Positions 51,432-60,449 of a stretch of DNA of 64,000 bases are shown here, in pieces. Numbering within the stretch: position 1 is the stretch's first letter; each line of letters begins with the position of its first letter. This DNA comes from Bog-159 sp050008575 (GTDB taxonomy: Bacteria > Acidobacteriota > Terriglobia > Bryobacterales > Bryobacteraceae). Both the position numbers and the translations under genes were made by a program. The stretch lies in NCBI GenBank assembly GCA_050008575.1, contig JBEKMJ010000028.1, positions 1 through 64,000 of the forward strand, given 5' to 3'. Under the pieces are notes generated by a model. That model had not been told where the DNA came from, made no database searches, and saw only the letters and a program-made list of their open reading frames with translations.

Positions 51432-53366
51432 TCATCCCCGGATCAGGCGAACCGCGTTCGACAAGGGATTCCCCGCAGCCGCTGGCGCACCAGCCGCCGC
51501 CGAAGCTTCCTCCTCCAACGCCGGCTGCTCCTGCCCTTCTCCCGGCGCCAGAAACAGATTCGTCTGCACGCCGTGCTGGCGGGTGTAGAGGTCGTAGTAC
51601 CGGCCGCGCAGCGTGTACAGCGTTTCGTGGCGGCCCCGCTCGACGATGCGCCCGCCCTCGACCACCAGAATCTGGTCGGCGCGCCGAATGGTCGACAGCC
51701 GATGCGCAATCACGAACGTAGTGCGGCCCTTCATTAGATAAGACAGGCCTTCCTGAATCAGCGCTTCCGATTCCGAATCGAGGCTGGAAGTAGCTTCATC
51801 CAGAATCAGAATCGCCGGATCGGCCAGGATGGCGCGCGCGATGGAGACCCGCTGCCGCTGGCCGCCCGACAGCTTGACGCCGCGCTCGCCGACCACCGTG
51901 TCGTAGCCTTTCTCGAACGACTCGGCGAATTCGTCCACGCGCGCAATGCGGCAGGCTTCACGGATTTGTTCTTCGGTGGCCGACGGACGCGAAAAAGCTA
52001 CGTTTTCGCGGATGGTGCCGTCGAACAGAAATGTGTCTTGCAGCACCACTCCAAGCTGCGTACGATATGAATCCAGACGGATGGTGGAAAGGTCCACGCC
52101 GTCCACCAGGATGGCGCCCTCGCGCGGCGTGTAGAACGCGGCGATGAGTCCGATGATGGTGGATTTGCCGGAGCCCGACGGTCCCACCAGCGCGGTCACC
52201 GTATCCGGCGCCGAACGGAACGAGACGTCGTGTAGCACGGTCTTGCCTTCGTCGTAGGAGAAAGTGACGTGGTCGAAGACTACTTCGCCCTGGATGCGCC
52301 CGGCGCGCACTTGCCGGCGCGGGTCTTCATCCTCGGGCCGCTCGCGCAGCACTTCGCGCGTGCGCTCCAAGCCGGCCAGAGCCTCGCTGATCTGCGTGCC
52401 AATTCCCACGATTTGGAAAACCGGTCCGATCAGAAACGCCAGGAACATGGTGAAGGTGAAGAATTGGCCCAGCGTCAGGGTATTGGCCATCATCTGACGC
52501 GCGCCCAGATACATCACCAGCGCGCCCAGAATACCCATCATGAGCGTGGCGCCAAAGCTCATCATCGATGTGGACGTGAGGCTCTTCATCACATTGTCCA
52601 GCAGGCGCTGCACTCCACCGGAAAAAACCTCCGCCTCCGCGGCCTCCGCGTGATAGCCCTTCACTACGCGCACGCCGCCCAGCGATTCGGTGAGCCGGCC
52701 GGTGACTTCGGCATTGATCTTGCCGCGCTCGCGGAAAATGGGACGCATCACCCCGAAGGCTTTGCCCAACGCCAGACCGAACCCGACGATCGCGCACAGC
52801 GCCACGCCAGTCATCGACGGACTCAGCCTGAGCAGAACGCCCAGCGCCAACACCGCGGTCAGCAACCCGCCCACGAATTCCACCAGGCCGGTGCCGATCA
52901 GGTTGCGCACGCCCTCCACATCGCTCATGATGCGTGAGACCAACATGCCGCTCTTGTTGGCGTCGTAATACGAAACCGGCAGGCGGCCGACGTGCACCTG
53001 TACCTTGCGGCGCAATTCCGCGATCAGGCGTTGCGCGGCTTTGGAAAGCAGTTGCGTCAGCGCGAAGGAGGTGATGCCCTGAATTGCAGTCGCGCCCACC
53101 ACGGCCAGGATCAGAGGCTTCAACAGGTTGTAATGCCGCTTGCCGATGATATCGTCCACCAGGTATTTGGTGGAGGCCGGCAGCACCAGGCCCGAGACGC
53201 GATTGATGGCCATCAGCACCATGCCGAAGGCCAGCAAGGCGCGGCGCGGACGCACCAGTTCCCAAATATCGGGGAGCAGCGCGCGGAGGCGTTCGGATTT
53301 GGGGCGTTTGGCCGGGTCTGGGGGCACTGAACTACCAGTTTCGCACGGGGCTGGCGGCTGCCGCAC
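51432..53366 (-). CDS. MsbA-type ABC exporter (fused transmembrane and ATPase domains)
   Basis: 644 aa, GTG 53366. Residues ~45-330 are a six-helix ABC exporter domain (GLVLPASTKYLVDDIIGKRH). The C-terminal ATPase has Walker A GPSGSGKST, Q-loop VVLQDTFLFDG, signature LSGGQRQRVS, Walker B ILILDEATSSLD and H-loop IAHRLS. As a half-transporter it must dimerise. Likely lipid or drug export; the MsbA-like order does not fix the substrate. A Glu/Ala-rich tail of ~40 residues follows the ATPase. The gene ends at a hairpin mosaic. Confidence 0.92.
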   Translation of the reverse strand: MRQPPAPCETGSSVPPDPAKRPKSERLRALLPDIWELVRPRRALLAFGMVLMAINRVSGLVLPASTKYLVDDIIGKRHYNLLKPLILAVVGATAIQGITSFALTQLLSKAAQRLIAELRRKVQVHVGRLPVSYYDANKSGMLVSRIMSDVEGVRNLIGTGLVEFVGGLLTAVLALGVLLRLSPSMTGVALCAIVGFGLALGKAFGVMRPIFRERGKINAEVTGRLTESLGGVRVVKGYHAEAAEAEVFSGGVQRLLDNVMKSLTSTSMMSFGATLMMGILGALVMYLGARQMMANTLTLGQFFTFTMFLAFLIGPVFQIVGIGTQISEALAGLERTREVLRERPEDEDPRRQVRAGRIQGEVVFDHVTFSYDEGKTVLHDVSFRSAPDTVTALVGPSGSGKSTIIGLIAAFYTPREGAILVDGVDLSTIRLDSYRTQLGVVLQDTFLFDGTIRENVAFSRPSATEEQIREACRIARVDEFAESFEKGYDTVVGERGVKLSGGQRQRVSIARAILADPAILILDEATSSLDSESEALIQEGLSYLMKGRTTFVIAHRLSTIRRADQILVVEGGRIVERGRHETLYTLRGRYYDLYTRQHGVQTNLFLAPGEGQEQPALEEEASAAAGAPAAAGNPLSNAVRLIRG

Positions 53367-53377
53367 CGGTAATTAGG

Positions 53378-53938
53378 CTAGGACTCGCCGGCCGTGGTCA
53401 ATGCCCGCGTGTAACTCCGGCGGATGCTGCCCGGTAGTTGGTACCGATCGAATTCGGCGGCCGAGCACCAGGCCACATCCCGCACCTCTTCGGACGTGTG
53501 GAACGTGTCCGCGGCGGCTTCGAACCGGAAGATCAGGTCGTGATGCAGGTGGAACGGCTCGTCGCGCCGCGGAGGGATGCCGTGAACATCGACGCCCACC
53601 AGCCGCGGCGCCGAATCGGCGCGCAGGATTGCGCCAGTTTCCTCCACCACTTCGCGGCGTCCCGCGTCGCCGATGAGGGGATCTTCCGGCTCAACGTGGC
53701 CGCCGGGAAGCAGCCAGCGTTGCAGGCGGCGATGCAGCACCAGCAGGATACGGCCGCGGGCGGGGCTGAGCACCAAACCGGTGCAGGTGATGTGGCCCGG
53801 ATTGAATTGGCGGCGGGAGAACGGCTCGGGCGACCGAGCCAGCAGCGCCAGCACGAGTTCCTTGCTCTTGGCGGCCTCGCCGTCATTGGCGGGGTCGAAA
53901 TCCTGTAGCAGCGCGGCGACGCCCGCGGGTTCGATCAT
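53378..53938 (-). CDS. NUDIX hydrolase
   Basis: 186 aa from ATG 53938 (MIEPAGVAALLQDFDPANDG). The NUDIX box is GGHVEPEDPLIGDAGRREVV followed by EETGA. The catalytic REVVEETG helix is intact, but the spacing before it is one residue longer than the G-x5-E-x7-RE consensus and Asp stands where the first Glu is usual, so metal ligation may be slightly altered. Residues 1-45 form a helical N-terminal extension common in acidobacterial members. Substrate unknown, probably a nucleoside diphosphate derivative. It sits 11 bases upstream of the ABC exporter and may be co-transcribed. Confidence 0.85.
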   Translation of the reverse strand: MIEPAGVAALLQDFDPANDGEAAKSKELVLALLARSPEPFSRRQFNPGHITCTGLVLSPARGRILLVLHRRLQRWLLPGGHVEPEDPLIGDAGRREVVEETGAILRADSAPRLVGVDVHGIPPRRDEPFHLHHDLIFRFEAAADTFHTSEEVRDVAWCSAAEFDRYQLPGSIRRSYTRALTTAGES

Positions 53939-54399
53939 GCTTCGATTATGCCCCGTGTCGCACGCAGGTTGCGTGCCGTATCCCGACTCCTCGGCACACA
54001 GGCTTGGTTGGCCTGTGATGCCGGCGATCCACCTCAAACCAACTAGCCCGGAATCCGGTTAGTTCTTTATAGGTCTGGCTGACAAGTGAGTATGGCGTTT
54101 GTGGGGCGGGCAATCCTGCCCGCAGCCGGCTTTCAGCCGGCCTTTGCGACCACGGCGAGGCGCGCCGTGAAAGCAGGAGCCGCCTGAAAGGCGGCTGCGG
54201 CCAAGATTGGCCGCCCCACGGTGCAACCGAACTGCCAGTATTCTATAGCGGATTATCTGTACGATGTACTAGCCCTGAGCCCGGGAAGGCCGCGCGGGCC
54301 GCAGGCCGGAGCAGCGCTTGTATTTCCGGTGCGCGCGCGAAGGACTGACGCAGTTATCCAGCGCCGCGCACGCGGCGTCAATCTGCGACTGGGCTTCTT
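53939..54399. repeat. Intergenic region with hairpin chain flanked by GTGGGGCGG and CCGCCCCAC
   Basis: From 54101 to 54219: GTGGGGCGG, GCGGGCAATCCTGCCCGC, GCCGGCTTTCAGCCGGC, a CACGGCGAGGCGCGCCGTG hairpin, GCCGCCTGAAAGGCGGC, GGCCAAGATTGGCC and finally CCGCCCCAC. The outer ends are reverse complements, so the array is bounded by inverted repeats like a mobile unit, although no transposase is present. Bases 53939-54100 hold the upstream region of the NUDIX gene; 54220-54399 show no gene. Confidence 0.75.
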
Positions 54400-56871
54400 C
54401 TATTCGTTGCGCAGCGCGACCATGGGATCGACTTGCGTGGCGCGCAGCGCCGGCAGATAGCTGGCGAACATGGCGATCAGCCCCAGGAATGCCGCCGCGG
54501 CCACGAAGGTCAACGGATCGGAAGGGCTGACATCCACCAGCATTCCGCCGACGATGCGTGCCGCCGCCAGGGCGATGACGCTGCCGGCGAGCACGCCTGG
54601 GACGATGAGGCGGATCCCCTGCCGCAGCACGAGTTGGAGCACATGGCGCGGCTGCGCGCCCAGCGCCATGCGAACTCCCATCTCCTGCGTGCGCTGGCTG
54701 ACTGCATAGCTCATCACGCTGTACAAGCCAATCGCCGAGAGCAGCAGCGAGATTCCGCCGAGCACGCCCAGGAAGCTGGCCGCCACACGCTGCGCCAGCA
54801 GCGACCGGGCGGTGGCTTCGGATAATAACCCGGTGCTGAAAACCGCGTCCTGATTGAGCGCTAGCGCCTCCTGGCGCAGAACGGGAGTGAGCCGCGAGGG
54901 ATCGCCAACCGTCTTGATGAAGATCGAAAAATTCAGCCCAGGTTTGAACCATTGGCGGAACGGGATATAGAAGAACGGGGTGGGCGCCTCGATCGGAGTG
55001 TGATACTTGCTGTCTTTCACCAGCCCCACCACGATGGCGGGCTGGCCCTCGTACCGCAATTTGCGGCCGATGGGGCTTGCGCCCCTGAAGAACCGCCGGG
55101 CGAAGGTCCGATTGACCACGATCACGCGGGGCGCCCTTTCGTCGTCGCGTTCGGTAAAGTCGCGGCCTTCGAGCATGCGGATGCCGAGCAGATTGAAATA
55201 GCCGGGCGCAACGGTGGCGCGATGGATCGTCATCTGCTCATTGGGCGCGGGGGCGTAACCTTCCACGTCCATCCGTTGCAACGGCGTGGATCCCAGGCCG
55301 GAGGCCGTGGACATGGGGATCACATCGGAGTACGAGACGCCGGCGACGCCCGGCTTGGATTCCATCCGCTGGCGAAGCGTGCGGCAAAAGTCCCACTGTT
55401 CCTGAGCCGAGTAGCCCGCATACGAGAGATAGAACTGCGACACGGAGATGTTGGCGCGGTCGAACCCCGGCGCGATTCCGCTGGCGTTGCGGAAGCTTCT
55501 GTAGAAGAGCCCGGCGCCGATCAGCGCCACCATCGCGAGGGCGATTTCGGAGACCACCAGCAGGCCGCGCAGGCGGTGCGAGCCGGAACCGGCGGCGCCG
55601 CTGCGGCCACCCTCTTTAAGGGTTTCGTTCAGGTTGGAGCGGGCGGTGATCAGAGCCGGCGCCGTGCCGCAAAGCAGCGTCGCCGCGACCGCGATCAGTA
55701 GCGTGAAACCGAGGGTAGGCACGTTCAATCCACCGCCGAGATCCAGCGGTACGTCGCCGATAGGAGCCAGCAGCAGAAGCAAGGGGCCGATCCACAGCAC
55801 CAACGTGACTCCGGCGGCGGCCCCGCCGGCGGCGAGCAACAGGGTCTCGAAGAGAAGCTGTGTGGCAAGGCGGGAGCGGCGGGCTCCCAGCGCCAGCCGG
55901 ATGCCGAATTCCCTCTGGCGGGACACCGCGCGCGCCAACAGCAAGTTGGCCACATTGGCGCAGACAATCAGCAGCAGCAGGAGGGAAAGCGCCATCAGAA
56001 TCCGCAGCGGCTGCAGCAGCATGCCCTGCGCGCCGAGATGCCCGCGCCAGAGCGGCGTCACGGTCAGGTCGATACCGCGGTTGGTGGACGGGTAGAGCGC
56101 GGCGAGTCGTTTGCCCAAGGCGGCGGCTTCCGCGCGCGCCTGTGCGATGGTGACGCCCGGCTTGAGCCGCACAATCGTGGAGGTTTCGTCGCGGGTCGCG
56201 CGGTAGGAGAGGGTGCCGTCGCCAGTGCCCATGGCGGTGGCCATGGCGATGGGGACCCAAACGTCGAAGAGCACCCCGGCGAGAGTGCCGTGAAACCCCC
56301 GGGGCGCCACGCCGACGATGGTCAAGGGATGCCGGTTCAGGCGTATGGTTTTGCCCAGCACCTTGGGATCGCCGCCGTACCGGGTCTGCCATATGCGATA
56401 GCCGATCACGGCAACCGGGGCGCCGTCCGCGCCGCCTTGCCGGTCGCGTCCCTCTTCGGGAAGGAACGTGCGGCCCAAGACCGGGTTCACCTTCAACACA
56501 TCGAAGTAGTTTGCGGAGACGAGCTCGGCCCAGGCGCGCGCCGTCTTTCCATCGGCCCCGACGCTGAGGGGAGTGAAGCGTCCGAGAGCCACGCCGGAGA
56601 CCAGCTTCAGATTATCCCGGTAGTCGCGGTAGTCGGTATAGGATGTGGTGACCAGGTATTCCCCGGCGGGGGTGACCGTCTCGATGAGGGCCAGGCCACG
56701 CGGATCGCCGACGCCCGGGAAAGGGTGCAACAGGACGGAATCGATCCAACTGAATACGGTGGTGTTCACGGCAATGCCCAGGCCGAGCGTGAGAACGGCG
56801 ATGACGGTGAACCAGGGGCTGCGGCGGAGCATGCGCAACCCAAACGCGAGATCTCTGATTATGGCGGACAT
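54400..56871 (-). CDS. MacB/FtsX-type ABC transporter permease without adjacent ATPase (second copy)
   Basis: 823 aa from ATG 56871 (MSAIIRDLAFGLRMLRRSPW). It has the same duplicated MacB-PCD/FtsX plan as the protein at 22407-24854: an N-terminal helix (WFTVIAVLTLGLGIAVNTTV), LSANYFDVLKVNPVLGRTF-type periplasmic region, and a closing block SYAVSQRTQEMGVRMALGA. The two share architecture but only moderate sequence, so they are old paralogues. No ATPase gene is adjacent. The start at 56898 adds nine residues with no supporting signal. Confidence 0.9.
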   Translation of the reverse strand: MSAIIRDLAFGLRMLRRSPWFTVIAVLTLGLGIAVNTTVFSWIDSVLLHPFPGVGDPRGLALIETVTPAGEYLVTTSYTDYRDYRDNLKLVSGVALGRFTPLSVGADGKTARAWAELVSANYFDVLKVNPVLGRTFLPEEGRDRQGGADGAPVAVIGYRIWQTRYGGDPKVLGKTIRLNRHPLTIVGVAPRGFHGTLAGVLFDVWVPIAMATAMGTGDGTLSYRATRDETSTIVRLKPGVTIAQARAEAAALGKRLAALYPSTNRGIDLTVTPLWRGHLGAQGMLLQPLRILMALSLLLLLIVCANVANLLLARAVSRQREFGIRLALGARRSRLATQLLFETLLLAAGGAAAGVTLVLWIGPLLLLLAPIGDVPLDLGGGLNVPTLGFTLLIAVAATLLCGTAPALITARSNLNETLKEGGRSGAAGSGSHRLRGLLVVSEIALAMVALIGAGLFYRSFRNASGIAPGFDRANISVSQFYLSYAGYSAQEQWDFCRTLRQRMESKPGVAGVSYSDVIPMSTASGLGSTPLQRMDVEGYAPAPNEQMTIHRATVAPGYFNLLGIRMLEGRDFTERDDERAPRVIVVNRTFARRFFRGASPIGRKLRYEGQPAIVVGLVKDSKYHTPIEAPTPFFYIPFRQWFKPGLNFSIFIKTVGDPSRLTPVLRQEALALNQDAVFSTGLLSEATARSLLAQRVAASFLGVLGGISLLLSAIGLYSVMSYAVSQRTQEMGVRMALGAQPRHVLQLVLRQGIRLIVPGVLAGSVIALAAARIVGGMLVDVSPSDPLTFVAAAAFLGLIAMFASYLPALRATQVDPMVALRNE

Positions 56872-57194
56872 AGCAATCTCAAAACCTGCAACTCTCATTC
56901 CAATCGTAACTCGTTGCAGACGGATGGGATGCGGATGCGCCTGTCCGTTTATGGGAAGATGCCGTCCGCTTTCGTGGAGGCGCGCTGCGCTCGCCTGACA
57001 CAGGCTGAAGCCTATGCTACCAGGCCCTCCAATGAGCGAGGCCTGGGCCCGCGCGGCACACCTGTGCCCGGCCTGCCTCGTTGTACGCGTCCGCCGCTTT
57101 GGCTAGAATGGACTTTCGCGGCATCGTTCGGATCGCATCCCTGCGGCCAACTGTTGCAATATGTTAGTATCGAAACAAATCCAAGGAGTTTAGC
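56872..57194. other. Divergent intergenic region with a hairpin element
   Basis: 56990-57080 holds ACAGGCTGAAGCCTATGCTA, CCTCCAATGA and GGCACACCTGTGCC, pieces shared with other mosaics. The last 40 bases (57155-57194) become AT-rich and end in AAGGAG, the ribosome binding site for the Skp-like gene. No additional gene is seen. Confidence 0.6.
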
Positions 57195-57830
57195 TTGACA
57201 AAGAATTGTGTTTTCCTGCCCGCCATCGCTCTGGCGGCAGCTACGCTGGCCCAGGCGCAGACCGCGGCGGCGCCGCAGACCCCGTCGCAGGCCGCGTCGC
57301 AGACCAAGGTGGGGATCATCCACATCCAGAACGCGATCATCAGCACCAAGGATGGGCAAAAGGCGGCGGCGGACCTGACCACCAAATTCGCCCCTAAGAA
57401 GAGCGACCTGGAAAAGAAGCAAAGCACCATCACGCAACTGCAGGACCAGTTGCGCAAGGGCAGCAACACCATGAGCGAAGATGCCAAGCAGAAGCTCATG
57501 CGCGAGATCGATCAGAACACCAAGGCCCTGAACCGCGAGAGTGAGGACGCCCAGGCGGAGCTCGACCAGGAACAGAACAAGGTAATGCAGGAGCTGGGGC
57601 AGCGCATCATGGCGGTGATCGACAAGTACGCCAAGGACAACGGCTACGCCTTGATCCTGGATGTGAGCTCGCAGCAGACGCCGGTATTGTATGCGACCAA
57701 CAGCATCGATATCACGCAGGACATCATCGCCCTGTACGATAAGAATGCGCCGGCGGCCAGTTCATCCGCCAAGCCGGCTACGCCGCCGCCCGCCGCAGCC
57801 AAGCCCGCAGCCGCGCCGTCCAAGCCGTAG
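57195..57830 (+). CDS. OmpH/Skp-like periplasmic chaperone
   Basis: 211 aa. TTG 57195 is chosen because AAGGAG lies 7 bases upstream and a signal peptide follows directly (TKNCVFLPAIALAAATLAQA). The short strand KVGIIHIQNAIISTKDGQKA is the usual OmpH start. Residues ~70-140 are a charged coiled-coil hairpin (DAKQKLMREIDQNTKALNRE), and DNGYALILDVSSQQTPVLYA closes the beta body. An Ala/Pro/Lys tail follows. It should hold outer membrane proteins in the periplasm, useful in a genome with many large TonB-dependent receptors. Confidence 0.9.
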   Translation: MTKNCVFLPAIALAAATLAQAQTAAAPQTPSQAASQTKVGIIHIQNAIISTKDGQKAAADLTTKFAPKKSDLEKKQSTITQLQDQLRKGSNTMSEDAKQKLMREIDQNTKALNRESEDAQAELDQEQNKVMQELGQRIMAVIDKYAKDNGYALILDVSSQQTPVLYATNSIDITQDIIALYDKNAPAASSSAKPATPPPAAAKPAAAPSKP

Positions 57831-57885
57831 CGGGAGCCGCGCGATGCGCCGCCTTTGCCAGTGGTAAGCTGAATCAGAGGGTGCC

Positions 57886-58575
57886 ATGAAACTTTTCGGC
57901 GTAGTCTTCGTCGTGTTTCTAGCCGTTGGACCGCTCTCCGCGCAATACTGGTCCGTGGGTGGCTTTGGGAACGTCGCTTTTCCGGGTTTGGGACATGCTC
58001 CGGCGGGCGGAAATCCGTGGGGCAATGTGGTTTCTCCAGCGTTGCCCGGAGGCGCCGCGGCAGCCGGGGCCAATCGCTACGGCAGCATGGTGCAAGGCTT
58101 TCGTTCCTACAACGGCACGGGATCGGGACACCGGCGCGGCGGCGCCAGCGGCATTTATGCCTACCCGGTTTACATAGGCGGGAATGGCTATGCCTACGCG
58201 CAACCCGACCAGCCGCAATCCAATGCCGGCGGGGCCGATGCGCCCGCGCAGCCAACCGTGGTGATCAACCAATATTTTGGCCAGGCCCCCGCGGATCAGG
58301 GACCGTCGTCTAGCGCCGCGGAATCGAATTTCCATTACTACCAGGCGCCTTCAAACAATGACGCCGATACTACCCCCAGCGAACAGTCCTACTACCTGAT
58401 CGCGTTCAAGGATCACACCATCTACTCGGCTGTGGCGTATTACACCGAGGGCGAGACGCTGCACTATTTCACGTCGGGCAACGTGCACAACCAGGTGTCG
58501 CTGGCGCTGGTGGACCGGCAGTTGACCGAGCAGTTGAATCACCAGCGGAACGTGGACGTGCGGCTGCCGCAATAA
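57886..58575 (+). CDS. Secreted protein of unknown function
   Basis: 229 aa with signal peptide MKLFGVVFVVFLAVGPLSAQ. Residues 20-110 are Gly/Ala/Tyr-rich and probably disordered; a Gln/Pro-rich linker follows. A compact C-terminal region begins SYYLIAFKDHTIYSAVAYYT and ends ALVDRQLTEQLNHQRNVDVR, and resembles small beta-rich domains frequent in acidobacterial secreted proteins. The function is not recognised. It follows the Skp-like gene by 55 bases on the same strand and could share its transcript. Confidence 0.75.
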   Translation: MKLFGVVFVVFLAVGPLSAQYWSVGGFGNVAFPGLGHAPAGGNPWGNVVSPALPGGAAAAGANRYGSMVQGFRSYNGTGSGHRRGGASGIYAYPVYIGGNGYAYAQPDQPQSNAGGADAPAQPTVVINQYFGQAPADQGPSSSAAESNFHYYQAPSNNDADTTPSEQSYYLIAFKDHTIYSAVAYYTEGETLHYFTSGNVHNQVSLALVDRQLTEQLNHQRNVDVRLPQ

Positions 58576-59000
58576 GAGATCCAGCAGCCATTGGAGGGCG
58601 GGCAATTTTGCCCGCAGCCGGCTTTCAGCCGGCTAGAGCGAAGCTCGCCTGACACCGGCTCTCCAGAGAACCATCGTGCAGTCACTGATCTAGCGGGACT
58701 AACGTCCCGCTGGGCGAGCTACGCTCGCCCGCGCTGACACGAGTGTCAGCGCGGCAGGCAATGAGTGCCTGCGCCACGTCCCGGCGTCAGTTCTCCGATC
58801 TTGGTAACGACCCGCAGGGCCGTTCGTGCTGATGCCCCGCGCCGGCTAAAGCCCGCCCTCCAATCCTAGCTCCATTCTGTCCGCCGTAGTGGGGCAGGCT
58901 CGCAGCCTAAGGCGCTCTTCGAGCTTATTCAGTTGCTCAGCGACGTGGCGCATGTGGGCCATGCGCGCGACTTTGCCGGCGGCGGATGCAGCTTCGGGAA
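58576..59000. repeat. Dense run of consecutive hairpins
   Basis: After GGAGGGCGGGCAATTTTGCC and GCCGGCTTTCAGCCGGC, four perfect hairpins stand end to end: GCGGGACTAACGTCCCGC (58693-58710), GGGCGAGCTACGCTCGCCC (58712-58730), an eight-pair GCGCTGACAC/GTGTCAGCGC stem (58731-58752) and GCAGGCAATGAGTGCCTGC (58754-58772). Further on come GCCGGCTAAAGCCCGCC with CTCCAATCC, and the reverse complement of the CGGCGGACAGAATG spacer seen at 22.3 and 26.8 kb. No gene is seen. Confidence 0.85.
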
Positions 59001-59648
59001 TCAACTGGTCAGCAATTTGAAGGCGTGCCGCCACTCGTTTCTTAGGAATCCGGGCAGGCACCACAAAATACACAGCGGTTCGATGGCCCGCGCCGAGACG
59101 ATGCCTCCGCAATCATAAGGCTCCCAACCGAACTGTTCGGCGATCGCGGAAACCTGCGCCTTGGCCTCGGCGTTATCGCCGCACAGAAACATGGTGGGAA
59201 CGCCCTGCTCGAAGTGTGGGTTGATCATCAGCGCGTTGCCCACGCTGTTGAATGCCTTCACCACATGCGCCGCGGGAAGTTTCGCTTGAATCCACTCGCC
59301 CAGCGACTCGTTCGGTCCAGTGGTGTATTGCAGGACTCCATTGACAGGCGGCCCATCGGCAATGGGATTGGTGGCGTCGATCACCGTCTTGCCGTCGAAA
59401 TTAGCGGGACCCGCCAGTTCGAGGATGCTCCCGACGGCGCGCCCTAGCCCCGCCAGCACGACCATCTCACCGAAACGCGCGGCTTCCGCGAAGGTTCCCG
59501 CTTTGGCGCCCGGCGTGGCGTGAACCCAAGCTTCCACTTCCGGCTTTCCGGGATCGCGAGTGCCCAACATCGCCTGGTGGCCATGCTTGATGAAACCCGC
59601 GCCCAACACTTGCCCGACGATTCCCGATCCTAATACTCCGATTTTCAT
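59001..59648 (-). CDS. F420-dependent NADP oxidoreductase-like dehydrogenase
   Basis: 215 aa. The Rossmann start MKIGVLGSGIVGQVLGAGFI is followed by HQAMLGTRDPGKPEVEAW, the NADP-phosphate-binding loop, and KTVIDATNPIADGPPVNGVL plus HVVKAFNSVGNALMINPHF. These are typical of the NADPH:F420 oxidoreductase family, many members of which occur in organisms without F420 and reduce other substrates. It starts 8 bases after the end of the NIPSNAP gene on the same strand, so the two form an operon. Confidence 0.88.
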   Translation of the reverse strand: MKIGVLGSGIVGQVLGAGFIKHGHQAMLGTRDPGKPEVEAWVHATPGAKAGTFAEAARFGEMVVLAGLGRAVGSILELAGPANFDGKTVIDATNPIADGPPVNGVLQYTTGPNESLGEWIQAKLPAAHVVKAFNSVGNALMINPHFEQGVPTMFLCGDNAEAKAQVSAIAEQFGWEPYDCGGIVSARAIEPLCILWCLPGFLRNEWRHAFKLLTS

Positions 59649-59656
59649 GCCGCCCC

Positions 59657-60421
59657 CTACTTCATCGGTGAAAAATCGGCCGGATCCATGTACACGGACT
59701 CCATCTTGCTCACGATTTTGCCGTGGGCCTCCGACTCTTTCGCCACCTTCTGGAATTCCGGGTCCTGGAAAAATTCGCCCCAGTTCTTCTTGGCGGCTTC
59801 GCGGCTGGCGTGCGCAAGGACGTAGATCAGCGTGTTCTCGTGCGCGGGCGCGTCCTGCGGCACCCAGTACGCGATGTTGGCGATGCCGTGCTTTTCAAAA
59901 ACATGCGTGTGGTGGTCGCGGAAGTTTTCCAGCAAATACGACAACTTGCCTTCGTCACACGTATAGGTGCGCAGTTCGAAAACGCGTGGTGGCGTCGTAT
60001 TGGAGGCGGCCATCGCCGGCGAAAAATCCGTCGGATCCAGGTACACGGATTCCACTTTGCTCACGATTTTGCCGTTAGCTTCGGAATCCTTCTGTACCTT
60101 CTGCCACTCCGGATCGCTGCCGAATTCTTTCCAATTCTTCTTGGCGGCCTCGCGGCTGGCATGCGCGATCACGTAGATCAGCGTGTTTTGGTGAGCGGGC
60201 GAATCCATCGGCACCCAATACGCGATGTTGGTCATGCCGTGCTTCTCGAAGATGCGCATCGTATGGTTGCGGAAGCGCGCCAGCAGGTCCGGCAGCTTGC
60301 CTTCATTGCACGTGTAGGTGCGCAACTCGAAGACGCGCCCGTGTTCCTGCGCGCCCGCGGGGGGAATCGTAATGGAGACGGCCATCGCCGCCGCAAGGGA
60401 CAAAATCGTTTTAAGCGCCAT
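59657..60421 (-). CDS. Secreted protein with two tandem NIPSNAP domains
   Basis: 254 aa. A signal peptide (LSLAAAMAVSITIPPAGAQ) is followed by two near-identical halves (~29-130 and ~144-248). Each opens VFELRTYTC(N/D)EGKL and continues (G)(M/I)(T/A)NIAYWVP(M/Q)D and ASREAAKKNW. The dimeric alpha+beta barrel that two NIPSNAP subunits usually form could thus be made by one chain. The function is unknown. Divergent from the M2 peptidase gene with only 28 bases between the start codons. Confidence 0.88.
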   Translation of the reverse strand: MALKTILSLAAAMAVSITIPPAGAQEHGRVFELRTYTCNEGKLPDLLARFRNHTMRIFEKHGMTNIAYWVPMDSPAHQNTLIYVIAHASREAAKKNWKEFGSDPEWQKVQKDSEANGKIVSKVESVYLDPTDFSPAMAASNTTPPRVFELRTYTCDEGKLSYLLENFRDHHTHVFEKHGIANIAYWVPQDAPAHENTLIYVLAHASREAAKKNWGEFFQDPEFQKVAKESEAHGKIVSKMESVYMDPADFSPMK

Positions 60422-60449
60422 GCAGTCAGTTTACAATGGTGCACGGCAT
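60422..60449. promoter_or_regulatory. Very short divergent promoter region
   Basis: Only 28 bases separate the start codons of the NIPSNAP (-) and M2 peptidase (+) genes. TACAAT (60432-60437) within GTTTACAATGG is the + strand -10 candidate, the same context as upstream of the aldehyde dehydrogenase (48177-48187). The -35 elements of both genes would have to lie in the opposite coding sequence. Confidence 0.4.

Noticed and set aside
54101..54219. Hairpin chain with inverted ends as an insertion sequence
   Set aside because: It is only ~120 bases, contains no transposase, and no target duplication could be recognised. It is kept as a repeat mosaic.
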